Positions 38,254 to 46,929 of a stretch of DNA of 64,000 bases are shown here, in pieces. A program made the position numbers and the translations under genes. The stretch is from Pseudanabaena sp. ABRG5-3 (lineage in GTDB: Bacteria > Cyanobacteriota > Cyanobacteriia > Pseudanabaenales > Pseudanabaenaceae): the NCBI RefSeq assembly GCF_003967015.1, contig NZ_AP017560.1:2914001-2978000 (forward strand). The letters are read 5' to 3'. Numbering within the stretch: position 1 is the first letter of the stretch; each line of letters begins with the position of its first letter. Under the pieces are notes generated by a model. It saw nothing but the letters and a program-made list of their open reading frames with translations. It ran no database searches and was not told the origin of the DNA.

Positions 38254-39690
38254 TCATTTACGAGATTTGGGTTTACTAAAACCATGCCCCGATTTACTAG
38301 CAGTTTTTGATTTTTTAGATTTAGCCGATGTGGCAATAACTTCGGCTGGGGGAATAGATATAGATGTATGTTCAGCCTCGATCGCAGGGATATCTGGGTT
38401 AACTGTCTCTAGATCTGGCGTTACAACATCAGCAAGAATTGTCTCTAACTCAAGTTCTGGGATGACCTCATCAACATGTTGGTTTTGTGTCTCCACAACA
38501 GGTTGATTAATTTCTATAGTTTTATCTACAGTTTCTAGATTAGTTTCTACAACTTCTTCTTTTTCTAGATTAGTCTCTACGACTGCATCTACAGTTTCTA
38601 CGTTAGTTGCTACAACTGCTTCGTCTATAACTGCATCAACAACAGGCTCTGAAGCCTCTATCACGGGTTCGGCAATCTTTACGTCAATTTCTGGAACTGA
38701 CGCTACCACTAGATTAGAAATTTCTGGTTCTACAATTGGATCTGGTGTTGCGATCTCTACTTCTATATTGTCTATAGGGGCTGTAGGTATATTAGCTATA
38801 GGTTCATGGGTTTTGAGCTTAGAATCAAGTTTATTAAACCCATGCTTAGCGGAAGTCCGTGTTTTTTTGGACTTAGGTGCTACTAAGCTAGACTTAGATT
38901 TTTTCGGAGCAGCTACTGGTAATATTTCTGCTGCTGTATTTTCTCCAGTGATATCATCCTTGGCAGCAACAATTTCTACCGTCTGCTCTACAGCGGTTTC
39001 AGAAATAGTTTCTGGTTCATCAACAGTTTTTACAGGCTCCTCAAGAATAGCTGTAGGCTCAGCAATAGTTTTTACAGTTTCCTCAAGAATATTCTCAGGA
39101 ATAGCTGTAGGCTCGGCAATAATTTCTACAGTCTCTTCAGGCGTAACTTCAGAGACAGGTGCGATCTCTTCTGGTGCTGTTACAGCAATATCTTGCGAAG
39201 TAATATCTGCATTACTCTCCAAGTTTTCTACATCATGGCTATGATGCTCATTTTGAGCAAGAGATGGATCAATAGCACGAATCTCTTCAACAATAGGGGC
39301 ATTAGCTTCTGACAAAGTACTTTCTGCGGATACCTCAATATGCTGATCATCGCTCGCCTTAATAGATGGCTCGATAGATTCTACGGATTCTGCGATCGTA
39401 GGATTATTGTCAATATTGGTTGCGATCGCAGAATTAGCATCAACAGGCTCGTCGTCAATCCTTGACATATCATCAGCCTGAAAGCGAAGAATAGAGACAT
39501 TGATAATCTTTCCACCCAGCCGACGAATTGTTTGCATTCTTTTGGAAAGGGAGCTATAGGCAATAGTGACTGTCTGAGTCTTGCCCTGCATTTTTCCTTG
39601 CTGAATACCACCTGTAAACTCAATCTGGACTTGGTGGTTTCTGTAATCATCCACAGATGGAGTTACAGAATCAATATCTACACTTTTCAT
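38254..39690 (-). CDS. Protein with N-terminal CpcD-like linker domain and long acidic, repetitive tail
   Basis: 478 residues. Residues about 18-68 end in VTIAYSSLSKRMQTIRRLGG and KIINVSI, which matches the CpcD linker fold found at the ends of phycobilisome rod linkers and in cyanobacterial FNR (pattern Y..L...M..I..LGGKI..I). From about 75 to 460 the chain is of low complexity: Glu/Pro/Val/Thr-rich, with repeats such as EETVKTIAEPTAI and VVETNLEKEE, no predicted fold and almost no aromatic residues. Two basic motifs stand out, KKTRTSAKHGFNK near 285 and KKSKTASKSGHGFSK at the C-terminus. It may bind phycobilisomes through the CpcD part. The tail's role is unknown. Confidence 0.7.
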   Translation of the reverse strand: MKSVDIDSVTPSVDDYRNHQVQIEFTGGIQQGKMQGKTQTVTIAYSSLSKRMQTIRRLGGKIINVSILRFQADDMSRIDDEPVDANSAIATNIDNNPTIAESVESIEPSIKASDDQHIEVSAESTLSEANAPIVEEIRAIDPSLAQNEHHSHDVENLESNADITSQDIAVTAPEEIAPVSEVTPEETVEIIAEPTAIPENILEETVKTIAEPTAILEEPVKTVDEPETISETAVEQTVEIVAAKDDITGENTAAEILPVAAPKKSKSSLVAPKSKKTRTSAKHGFNKLDSKLKTHEPIANIPTAPIDNIEVEIATPDPIVEPEISNLVVASVPEIDVKIAEPVIEASEPVVDAVIDEAVVATNVETVDAVVETNLEKEEVVETNLETVDKTIEINQPVVETQNQHVDEVIPELELETILADVVTPDLETVNPDIPAIEAEHTSISIPPAEVIATSAKSKKSKTASKSGHGFSKPKSRK

Positions 39691-39896
39691 ATCAAACTCA
39701 TCCTAGCGATCGCATTTTTACGATCACACGTCAAAATAATTTATCTAAATAATCTGTCTATATAAGTATTCCGTAAAAATGGCTACTAAAACAAATTCTC
39801 TAACCTAAAAATATATAGCTGTCGCCACTCGTATTCTGGTTTTGTGTCCTAACAAGATTGGCGACATGTATGAAGAACAATTATAGCTATTGCTAC

Positions 39897-40056
39897 TTAC
39901 CTCAACGTCAGTTCGGGTTAAGCTGGTAAATTTTAAAAGCCCAAAAGTAAAAGCCTTGCACAGCAAGGCTTTTACTTTTGGGCTTTGAGAGAGGGTTTGC
40001 GTAGCAAACCCTCTCTCAAAGCCCGTTTCAAATTATCCCGAACTCGCGTTACCTCA
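39897..40056. mobile_element. MITE-like element family A, copy 1, with 8-bp flanking duplications
   Basis: The element is 39905-40048 (144 bp). TIRs: left GTCAGTTCGGGTTAA, right (complement) GCGAGTTCGGGATAA. Exact 8-bp direct duplications TTACCTCA flank it at 39897-39904 and 40049-40056. Inside are two hairpins, one of about 24 bp arms with a GCAAGGC core (39940-39985) and one reading GAGAGAGGGTTTG/CAAACCCTCTCTC (39987-40016). No gene of its own. A second copy is at 44769-44914. Confidence 0.82.
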
Positions 40057-40248
40057 GAGCAAAGCAAAACCCAGCAAAGGCTAGCTCTTCGAGTTTACAA
40101 GACTAGCAATAGCCATGTTAAAGCAAGCTGTAATCTATTGCAGGTAAGGCATAACCTAGTCATGTGCTTCCTATAGCCAGCAAAATCTTACCGATGCGTT
40201 AGGATTGCTGAGAGTCCAATTACAACACTTTGCGCTCAAACCAGAACC

Positions 40249-40371
40249 AAGAAAATTTTTAAAAGCGTTGCTTTGCAACGCTTTTAAAAATTTTCTTGTG
40301 GTTCTTTTGATCAAAAACTGCTAACCCAGAGTCCAAAGCTGTGGCGCACGCTGCGCGTGCGCCACAGCTTT
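40249..40371. repeat. Long hairpins and a decayed family B repeat upstream of hemH
   Basis: A perfect 23-bp hairpin (40249-40271 with 40275-40297, loop TTT). Then comes a perfect 17-bp hairpin (40335-40351 with 40355-40371, loop TGC) that shares its GTGGCGCACGC core with family B copy 1. The right end (to about 40404) matches family B ends, but the left end has decayed. The whole spacer 39691-40630 (940 bp) has no credible ORF. Confidence 0.7.
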
Positions 40372-40630
40372 TAGGGTTTTATCCTTAATTGCGCCCAGTT
40401 AATTAGCCAAATAGATCAGCTTATTGTCATAATGAAAATAAATGGCAATAATTTAGTTTTGTGGTCTGCCAAATAAATGTATTGTTTAAGTACTGACAAG
40501 ATTCAGTATGCTGTTCAGGACTACTGGCAAAATTTTAGAGTATTGATCAAAGATTCTTAGAGCTTTTTATCAGTGCTACATAGAACAAACTCATAGTATA
40601 TAAATTGTATAAAAGGATATAGCGATTGAT

Positions 40631-41782
40631 ATGGGGCGATTAGGAGTTTTACTGCTGAACCTCGGTGGACCAGACAAGTTAGAGGATGTCCGCCCATTTT
40701 TGTATAACTTATTTTCTGACCCAGAAATTATTCGCTTGCCATCGCCATTGTTGCAAGCACCCCTCGCATGGCTCATTTCCAGTCTCCGTGCTAAACAGTC
40801 TCAGCAAAACTACAAAAAAATTGGTGGTGGCTCTCCTCTCCGTCGCATTACTGAGGCTCAAGCTCAAGCCTTGCGTACACAGCTCGTCCAAAATGGACAT
40901 GAAGCTCAAGTTTATGTGGGAATGCGCTATTGGCATCCCTTCACCGAAGAGGCGATCGCTCAAATCAAAAAGGACAAAATTGAAGAATTAGTAGTTCTAC
41001 CTTTGTATCCACAGTTTTCGATCAGCACTACAGGTTCTAGCTTCCGCTTACTAGACCGCATTTGGAAAACCGATCCTGAATTACAGAAGATCAAATATAC
41101 AGTTGTGCCTTCTTGGTATGACAACTCATGGTATTTACAATCAATGGCAAACCTGATCGCCACTAAACTTGATCAGGTCAAAGACCCTAGCAAAGCCCAT
41201 ATCTTTTTTAGCGCCCACGGTGTGCCAGTTAGTTACATCGAAGAAGCAGGTGATCCTTACCAAAAGGAAATAGAGGCTTGTGCTGCTTTAATTATGCAAA
41301 AGCTAAATCGACAAAATCCTTATAAGTTGGCTTATCAAAGTCGTGTGGGTCCCGTTGAATGGTTGCAACCCTACACCGATGTCGCGATCGAAGAATTAGC
41401 ATCACAAGGTGTCAAAGAATTAGTCGTGGTTCCGATCAGTTTTGTCTCTGAACATATCGAAACCCTTGAAGAAATCGATATGGAATATCGAGAAATTGCT
41501 GAACATGCAGGTATTGAAACTTTTGCGCGTGTCCCTGCTCCAGATACTGACCCCACATTTATCCAAGCCTTAGTCGATGTGGTACTCAAAGCTTTAGGCG
41601 ATCGCCCTATTCCCTTCTCGGCAACTATCCAGCCACAAAAAAATACCAAACTCTACCCACAAGAAAAATGGGAATGGGGCATGACCCCTTCCGCAGAAGT
41701 GTGGAATGGGCGCTTAGCAATGCTCGGATTCCTGATCCTCTTGCTAGAGCTATGGCTAGGACGTGGGCAAATTTTGCAATAA
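40631..41782 (+). CDS. hemH: Ferrochelatase with C-terminal CAB/HLIP domain
   Basis: Inserts Fe2+ into protoporphyrin IX, the last step of haem synthesis. 383 residues. Ferrochelatase motifs: [24 protein letters not shown]-like [29 protein letters not shown] (with the catalytic His) and [16 protein letters not shown]. The last 35 residues ([19 protein letters not shown] then ILLLELWLG) form one TM helix with the chlorophyll-binding E..NGR.AM.GF motif. This is the type II ferrochelatase of cyanobacteria and plastids, membrane-attached and tied to pigment supply. Confidence 0.97.
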   Translation: MGRLGVLLLNLGGPDKLEDVRPFLYNLFSDPEIIRLPSPLLQAPLAWLISSLRAKQSQQNYKKIGGGSPLRRITEAQAQALRTQLVQNGHEAQVYVGMRYWHPFTEEAIAQIKKDKIEELVVLPLYPQFSISTTGSSFRLLDRIWKTDPELQKIKYTVVPSWYDNSWYLQSMANLIATKLDQVKDPSKAHIFFSAHGVPVSYIEEAGDPYQKEIEACAALIMQKLNRQNPYKLAYQSRVGPVEWLQPYTDVAIEELASQGVKELVVVPISFVSEHIETLEEIDMEYREIAEHAGIETFARVPAPDTDPTFIQALVDVVLKALGDRPIPFSATIQPQKNTKLYPQEKWEWGMTPSAEVWNGRLAMLGFLILLLELWLGRGQILQ

Positions 41783-41792
41783 GAGATTTTGA

Positions 41793-41831
41793 CAAAAAGA
41801 GGGGTAGTACAAAGTACTATCCCTCTTTTTG
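41793..41831 (+). terminator. Intrinsic terminator of hemH
   Basis: An 18-bp stem with one mismatch (41793-41810 with 41814-41831) ending in T5, 12 bp after the hemH stop. Confidence 0.85.
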
Positions 41832-41880
41832 CTGTTATTAAAGTGCGATCGATATAGCCATTTACACAGTGCTTTGCACT

Positions 41881-42000
41881 GTACGAAAGCAGGAAACAGC
41901 AAGAATCCCAAGCGATTTTTCCTGTTTCCTGCTTTCGTACTGACGTTAAACAAAATTAAAGCCCCAAAGAGATTTACTTTGTAAATCTCTTTGGGGCTTT
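41881..42000. repeat. Two long inverted repeats downstream of hemH
   Basis: First: 19-bp perfect arms 41881-41899 and 41922-41940 around a 22-nt loop. Second: 20-bp perfect arms 41958-41977 and 41981-42000 with loop TTT. They follow the terminator of hemH and are not needed for it. Confidence 0.85.
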
Positions 42001-42066
42001 GTATCTTCACTAAAGCGACCATACGAACATAGCTATATTCTCAAATTTCGTAAAAACGATAAATAT

Positions 42067-42390
42067 ATAATCGTGGCAATGTTGTTTATGACAGGCAACC
42101 TTGTAGTAAGGTACAGTTTTTAATATGGTTTGAGAATAAATATTAATAGGACTGACAGTTACAATACCATTGTGAAGAAATATTTAAAGACACCCATTTG
42201 TCTTTAAATATATTTATATTTGTATGGGGATAAAAAACCTGTAAAGATTTATAAGGAAATTCTAATAAATATTGATGCTTAACTATTTTTTAATCATCGA
42301 TTAACTCCTTACAGCTACGCAAGATCTGGCATTTAATTCTTATCTTTTTTGAGACGGGGATCGCCCATCTAGTAATGATCCCCATTTTTT
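42067..42390 (+). ncRNA. Candidate small RNA or leader RNA ending in an orphan terminator
   Basis: TATAAT at 42067-42072 is a good -10 element. A plus-strand intrinsic terminator follows about 290 bp later: stem 42356-42362 with 42377-42383, then ATTTTTTAT. Between them lies a hairpin at about 42182-42208. No ORF fits, and hemH is already terminated at 41831. The alternative is an attenuator in a long 5' leader of the zinc-ribbon gene at 42715. Speculative. Confidence 0.35.
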
Positions 42391-42714
42391 ATGCTTATAA
42401 TCATTGCATAGCTAAATGCAGGGTTTAAAAATTTATCAGATACCTAATTACCTGAAAATGAATTTTTAAACAAATCTAATTTTTGGGAACTACTCCTTTA
42501 TAAATACCTTCAATTAATTCCTGCTAACTTTCTAGTTCCTAAGAAATCTAACTTGTTACTGTAGTGAACCCGTGACAATCACTAAATAACTGACTCAGAT
42601 TGTGCATAGAGTGCTAGTTCGTTCAAAAAACATCTAAAATCACCCTAAAACTACATTTACAAGTTTTTTATAAATAAAACATTTAAATTTATCCTATAAA
42701 AGGAGCTACTCAAA

Positions 42715-42978
42715 ATGATTGAATCTATTCGCTGCCCTAATTGTGGTTCGATCGCTGAGCGCCACCATCTCGCCTACCTCGCTCAAGTCAAAACCCAATG
42801 CGAAGAATGTGACTATCTATTAGTCATGTGTACTCGTAGTGGTCATGTACTAGAGTCCTATGCCCCAGGCTTACCATCACCACGACCACTCCAGCCAATA
42901 GCTACTCGTCTCGCTTCCCTACCTCAACGCCAAAGCAATAACTCACGAGTTAGAGATATTGCTACTGTAAGCGTTTAA
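42715..42978 (+). CDS. Small zinc-ribbon protein
   Basis: 87 residues with two C-x2-C pairs (CPNC near residue 8, CEEC near 30), a typical zinc ribbon, then a Pro-rich basic tail (PGLPSPRPLQPI). A strong GGAG Shine-Dalgarno lies 10 bp before the ATG. Homologues in cyanobacteria are, as I recall, sometimes labelled PriA helicase, but at this size it has no helicase motifs. Its function is unknown. The upstream spacer 41783-42714 (930 bp) holds only repeats and the candidate RNA. Confidence 0.72.
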   Translation: MIESIRCPNCGSIAERHHLAYLAQVKTQCEECDYLLVMCTRSGHVLESYAPGLPSPRPLQPIATRLASLPQRQSNNSRVRDIATVSV

Positions 42979-43350
42979 GTTACAACAAGGGGAAATTTGA
43001 ATATAGATGCGATTACCTAAAATAGAAAACGGCTCTCTTAGATCTGATGCACCAGCCACTCAAATCTGAGGGAGCCAAAAATTTGATTAGTAATAGTAGT
43101 AATAATTGAGCAGTACGAGGCAATGTCTCCAATGTTCCAAGTCTTTTCAAATTCAAAGTCTGATTCTCCTGAAATAAGCAGACCAAAAAAAGTTAAAATT
43201 CAAAAGCTCTAAGTCATCAGCTACTAACAACAGCATTAATCGATAACTCAAAGCGCGATCGGGATTTGAAGCTTACCAAATCAAATCAAATATTTACCAA
43301 TAACCGATTACCAATCACCAAATAGACACTGTTCATTAAGAAACCGAAAC

Positions 43351-44784
43351 ATGGCTCCCATCGCCAAACTACTGATTGCCAATCGAGGTGAAATTGCCCT
43401 CCGAATCATTCGGACTTGCGAGGAACTAGGAATCCCAACAGTTGCTGTTTATTCCGATGTCGATCGCAACTCGTTGCATGTACAGCTAGCCCACGAAGCG
43501 GTCTGCATTGGCGATTCACCCAGCAGCAAAAGCTATCTGAATATCCCAAATATCATTTCGGCAGCCCTGACCCACAACGCTACAGCCATTCACCCTGGCT
43601 ATGGATTTCTGTCAGAGAATGCCCGATTTGCAGAAATTTGCGCCGATCACAACCTATTGTTTGTTGGTCCTAGCCCTAATTCGATTCGTTCGATGGGTGA
43701 TAAGTCCACAGCTAAGAAGACCATGCAAAAGGCTGGCGTGCCAACTATTCCTGGGAGTGAAGGTTTAATCGAGTCGGAAGAGCAAGCAATTAAAATTGCC
43801 CATGATATTGGCTTTCCTGTAATGATTAAGGCTACCGCAGGTGGTGGTGGGCGGGGGATGCGTCTAGTCACCAATCCCGATGATTTATTGCGTCTACTTC
43901 GGGCTGCCCAAGGTGAGGCAGAGGCTGCCTTTGGCAATGGTGGGGTTTACATCGAGAAGGTGATCGAAGATCCGCGCCATATCGAAATTCAGATCTTGGC
44001 GGATATGCATGGTCATGTGGTGCATTTGGGCGAACGGGATTGCTCGATTCAGCGTCGCCACCAAAAATTATTAGAAGAAGCTCCTAGCAGTGCTGTTAAT
44101 CCAAAATTGCGCGAAAAAATGGGGGAAGCGGCAGTAAAAGCTGCTAAGGCAATTAACTACGTTGGCGTAGGAACTGTGGAATTCTTGCTGGATAAATATG
44201 GCAAGTTTTATTTCATGGAAATGAATACTCGGATTCAAGTTGAGCATCCTGTAACAGAAATGATCACAGGAATTGACTTGATTGCGGAACAGTTGCGAGT
44301 TGCCCAAGGCGATAAGCTGCGCTTCCAGCAAAAGGATATTGAAATCCGTGGTCATGCCATCGAATGTCGGATCAATGCCGAAGACCCCGATCATAATTTC
44401 CGTCCTAACCCCGGTCGGATTAGTGGCTATTTACCCCCTGGAGGTCCGGGCGTCCGTATGGATTCCCATGTTTATACCGATTATGTCATTCCCCCCTATT
44501 ACGATTCGCTGATTGCAAAGTTAATTGTCTGGGGTAGCGATCGCCCCTCCGCGATTTTGCGGATGAAGCGAGCTTTGCGTGAATGTGCAATTACAGGTGT
44601 ACCGACAACAATTCCTTTTCATCAAAAGGTTTTAGATGATGAGGAATTTAGACAGGGTCACGTTTACACCAATTATGTGCCTTTGCTGCAAGCCAGACTA
44701 GAAGATCAAAAAATAAAAACTAAAAATAAAGCGCCCCAATGGGTGCTTTATTTTTTATTCATAACTAAAGTCAGTTCGGGTTAA
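43351..44784 (+). CDS. accC: Biotin carboxylase subunit of acetyl-CoA carboxylase, with 3' extension
   Basis: Carboxylates the biotin on BCCP, the first step of fatty acid synthesis. Motifs: [37 protein letters not shown]-grasp [48 protein letters not shown]. Normal homologues are about 447-455 residues. Here the frame continues to 477 through a terminator-like hairpin (44722-44755) and ends at TAA 44782-44784, which belongs to the left TIR of mobile repeat A copy 2. Losing one A from the six-A run at 44708-44713 would give ...EDQK-stop at residue 454. The enzyme core is complete. Confidence 0.95.
   Translation: MAPIAKLLIANRGEIALRIIRTCEELGIPTVAVYSDVDRNSLHVQLAHEAVCIGDSPSSKSYLNIPNIISAALTHNATAIHPGYGFLSENARFAEICADHNLLFVGPSPNSIRSMGDKSTAKKTMQKAGVPTIPGSEGLIESEEQAIKIAHDIGFPVMIKATAGGGGRGMRLVTNPDDLLRLLRAAQGEAEAAFGNGGVYIEKVIEDPRHIEIQILADMHGHVVHLGERDCSIQRRHQKLLEEAPSSAVNPKLREKMGEAAVKAAKAINYVGVGTVEFLLDKYGKFYFMEMNTRIQVEHPVTEMITGIDLIAEQLRVAQGDKLRFQQKDIEIRGHAIECRINAEDPDHNFRPNPGRISGYLPPGGPGVRMDSHVYTDYVIPPYYDSLIAKLIVWGSDRPSAILRMKRALRECAITGVPTTIPFHQKVLDDEEFRQGHVYTNYVPLLQARLEDQKIKTKNKAPQWVLYFLFITKVSSG
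44722..44755 (+). terminator. Terminator-like hairpin inside the annotated accC frame
   Basis: A 15-bp stem with one G-T pair (44722-44736 with 44741-44755, loop CAAT) followed by T-rich sequence. It would end accC transcription before the in-frame stop at 44782. Confidence 0.8.
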
Positions 44785-44921
44785 GCTGGCTAAATTTAAA
44801 AGTAACTAAAAAGTAAAGCCTTGAAAAGCAAGGCTTTTACTTTTAGTCTTTGAGAGAGGGTTTGCTACGCAAACCCTCTCTCAAAGACCGTTTCAAATTA
44901 TCCCGAGCTCACATTAACTAA
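44762..44921. mobile_element. MITE-like element family A, copy 2
   Basis: The element is 44769-44914 (146 bp), with the same TIRs and the same two internal hairpins as copy 1 (GCAAGGC core, then GAGAGAGGGTTTG/CAAACCCTCTCTC). It is flanked by exact 7-bp duplications TAACTAA (44762-44768, 44915-44921). The element starts inside the accC reading frame. It is about 80-85 % identical to copy 1 by eye, most of it in the right half. Confidence 0.8.
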
Positions 44922-45011
44922 CAAGAATTGTTATGAAAAGCGCTAAAACCTCCTGAGTATTGGCGATCGCTTTTTTAGTAGACTGAAGATCAACCACTTA
45001 GATGAAACTTA

Positions 45012-46355
45012 ATGGCAGCTAATTCTTCCTCCAAGCCGAAAATTATTGTTCTTGATGACGATCCGACGGGTTCACAGACTGTGCATAGCTGCCTATTGCT
45101 GACGAAATGGGATGTGGAAACCCTACGGATTGGGCTAGCCGATGAATCGCCGATTATGTTTGTGTTGACAAATACGCGATCGCTGACTCCCGAAGATGCA
45201 ACCAAAGTAACCCGCGAAGTTTGCCGCAATCTCAAGCCTGCACTGGAAGCAGAAGGTATCCATGAATTTTTGATCGTTAGTCGTTCGGATTCGACTTTGC
45301 GGGGACATTATCCAGTTGAAACCGATGCGATCGCTGAGGAGTTAGGTAACTTTGACGCGCATTTCCTTGTGCCTGCCTTTTTTGAAGGTGGACGCTTTAC
45401 CAAATCAAGTGTGCATTATTTAGTAGTTAATGGTGTGCCGACACCAGTACATGAAACCGAATTTGCCAAGGATTCAGTGTTTGGTTACAAACATAGCTAT
45501 TTACCTGATTATGTCGAAGAAAAAACTCAGGGGCGTATCCCTGCGGATCAAGTAGAGAGATTTTTATTAGGAGATATTCGTGCGGGGATTCGGTTGCGCT
45601 TAGCGAGACTCCATGACAATCAATGTGGCGTTGTCGATGCCGAAAATCAAGCTGACCTCAATCAATTTGCCTCCGATGTTTTGGCGATCGCGGCTACTGG
45701 CAAACGCTTTCTCTTCCGTAGTGCGGCGAGTTTGCTGACGGCTCTTGCTAAGCTTCCACCACAACCCATTCCTGCGGAAGAAATGTCCAAATATATGCGA
45801 TCGCACAAAGCTGGTGTTGCGATCGTTGGCTCCCATGTCAAAAAAACCACCGAGCAGTTGGAGAATTTACTCAAAGCTCCTAATACTGTTCCCGTTGAAA
45901 TTGAGGTGGCGCGTTTATTGAGCGATACGGAAGCACAATCGGCAATTCTCAAACAGGAAGCCCTCGCCCAAGTTGAACAAGCCCATGCCGCAGGGAAAAC
46001 CGCCGTCGTGTTTACCAGTCGCAAAGAATTAGAATTTGCGGATATTGCCACTCGCCTCGCCTTTGGTCAGTCAGTATCGGCGCTATTGATGGCGATCGTG
46101 CAGGGACTACCCACCGATATTGGCTTTCTGATTAGCAAAGGTGGCATTACTTCTAACGATGTCCTGAGCACAGGTTTAAACCTACCCACAGCGAGGCTAT
46201 TAGGGCAAATTTTGGCAGGTTGCTCCGTGGTACGAACTCCCGCCGATCATCCTCGTTTTCCTGATTTACCCGTGGTCTTGTTCCCCGGAAATGTGGGTGA
46301 CGCGAATGCTCTGGCGACGGTTTATACAAGATTGGCAATGGGTATTGAAGACTAA
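45012..46355 (+). CDS. Four-carbon acid sugar kinase family protein
   Basis: 447 residues, DUF1537/Otn-Dtn kinase type, which phosphorylates four-carbon acid sugars such as erythronate in characterised members. The N-terminal substrate domain starts IIVLDDDPTGSQTVHSC with the conserved DDDPTG, followed by VLTNTRSLTPEDA and IVSRSDSTLRGHYPVETDAI. The C-terminal nucleotide domain shows AVVFTSRKE, ILKQEAL, and ISKGGITSNDVLSTG (a GGxT nucleotide loop). No isomerase or epimerase partner is adjacent, so the true substrate is uncertain. It starts about 100 bp after repeat A copy 2. Confidence 0.88.
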   Translation: MAANSSSKPKIIVLDDDPTGSQTVHSCLLLTKWDVETLRIGLADESPIMFVLTNTRSLTPEDATKVTREVCRNLKPALEAEGIHEFLIVSRSDSTLRGHYPVETDAIAEELGNFDAHFLVPAFFEGGRFTKSSVHYLVVNGVPTPVHETEFAKDSVFGYKHSYLPDYVEEKTQGRIPADQVERFLLGDIRAGIRLRLARLHDNQCGVVDAENQADLNQFASDVLAIAATGKRFLFRSAASLLTALAKLPPQPIPAEEMSKYMRSHKAGVAIVGSHVKKTTEQLENLLKAPNTVPVEIEVARLLSDTEAQSAILKQEALAQVEQAHAAGKTAVVFTSRKELEFADIATRLAFGQSVSALLMAIVQGLPTDIGFLISKGGITSNDVLSTGLNLPTARLLGQILAGCSVVRTPADHPRFPDLPVVLFPGNVGDANALATVYTRLAMGIED

Positions 46356-46451
46356 AAACAGCAAGCATTGCCTAGCATGACTTCCTGTTTCTCTCCACCA
46401 AGCGCTATGCTTTGAGTAAACGATTGTAAAGATTATTTGTAAAGAAGATTT

Positions 46452-46907
46452 ATGGCTTTAAAGGTTGGCGATCGCGCTCCAGAGTTTAGCTTGCCAGATA
46501 CTAACGGCAATATTGTGACCCTTTCAAGTCTCAAGGGTAGCCGTGTAGTTTTGTATTTCTATCCTCGCGACAATACTCCCGGATGTACCAAAGAAGCCTG
46601 TGGTTTTCGCGATAATTACGCCCAATTCCAAGCGAAAAATACTTTGATTTTTGGTGTCAGCACCGATGATGCGAAGGCTCACCAAAAATTCACGCAAAAA
46701 TTTAATCTGCCATTCCCTTTACTTACCGATGCCGATGGTCAAGTTGCCACAGCCTATGAGAGCTATGGTCTCAAAAAATTTATGGGTAAAGAATATGTGG
46801 GTGTCTTCCGTAATACTTTTGTGATTGATGCTGAAGGTAATATTGAAAAGATTTATCTTTGCGTTAAGGCAGAGTTACATCCTGCCCAAGTTTTAGCAGA
46901 TATCTAA
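46452..46907 (+). CDS. bcp: Peroxiredoxin of the BCP/PrxQ type
   Basis: Thiol peroxidase of 151 residues. FYPRDNTPGCTKEACGFRD carries the peroxidatic Cys and, four residues later, the resolving Cys of the PrxQ class; FGVSTDDAKAHQKF follows. It ends on RNTFVIDAEGNIEKIY. Reduction by thioredoxin is expected. It lies 95 bp after the sugar kinase and 22 bp before folP. Confidence 0.95.
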   Translation: MALKVGDRAPEFSLPDTNGNIVTLSSLKGSRVVLYFYPRDNTPGCTKEACGFRDNYAQFQAKNTLIFGVSTDDAKAHQKFTQKFNLPFPLLTDADGQVATAYESYGLKKFMGKEYVGVFRNTFVIDAEGNIEKIYLCVKAELHPAQVLADI

Positions 46908-46929
46908 ATGATGTTTGAGGTTTATTAAG

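Noticed and set aside
39985-40176. 63-residue ORF in the hemH upstream spacer
   Set aside because: It begins inside mobile repeat A copy 1 and reads through hairpin arms; it lies in a spacer with no other coding signal.
42715-42978. PriA helicase label for the zinc-ribbon gene
   Set aside because: At 87 residues it has no Walker motifs or helicase core; only the CxxC pairs are shared.
39880-44930. CRISPR array suggested by repeated palindromes
   Set aside because: The repeats are not evenly spaced and there are no unique spacers of constant length; no cas genes.
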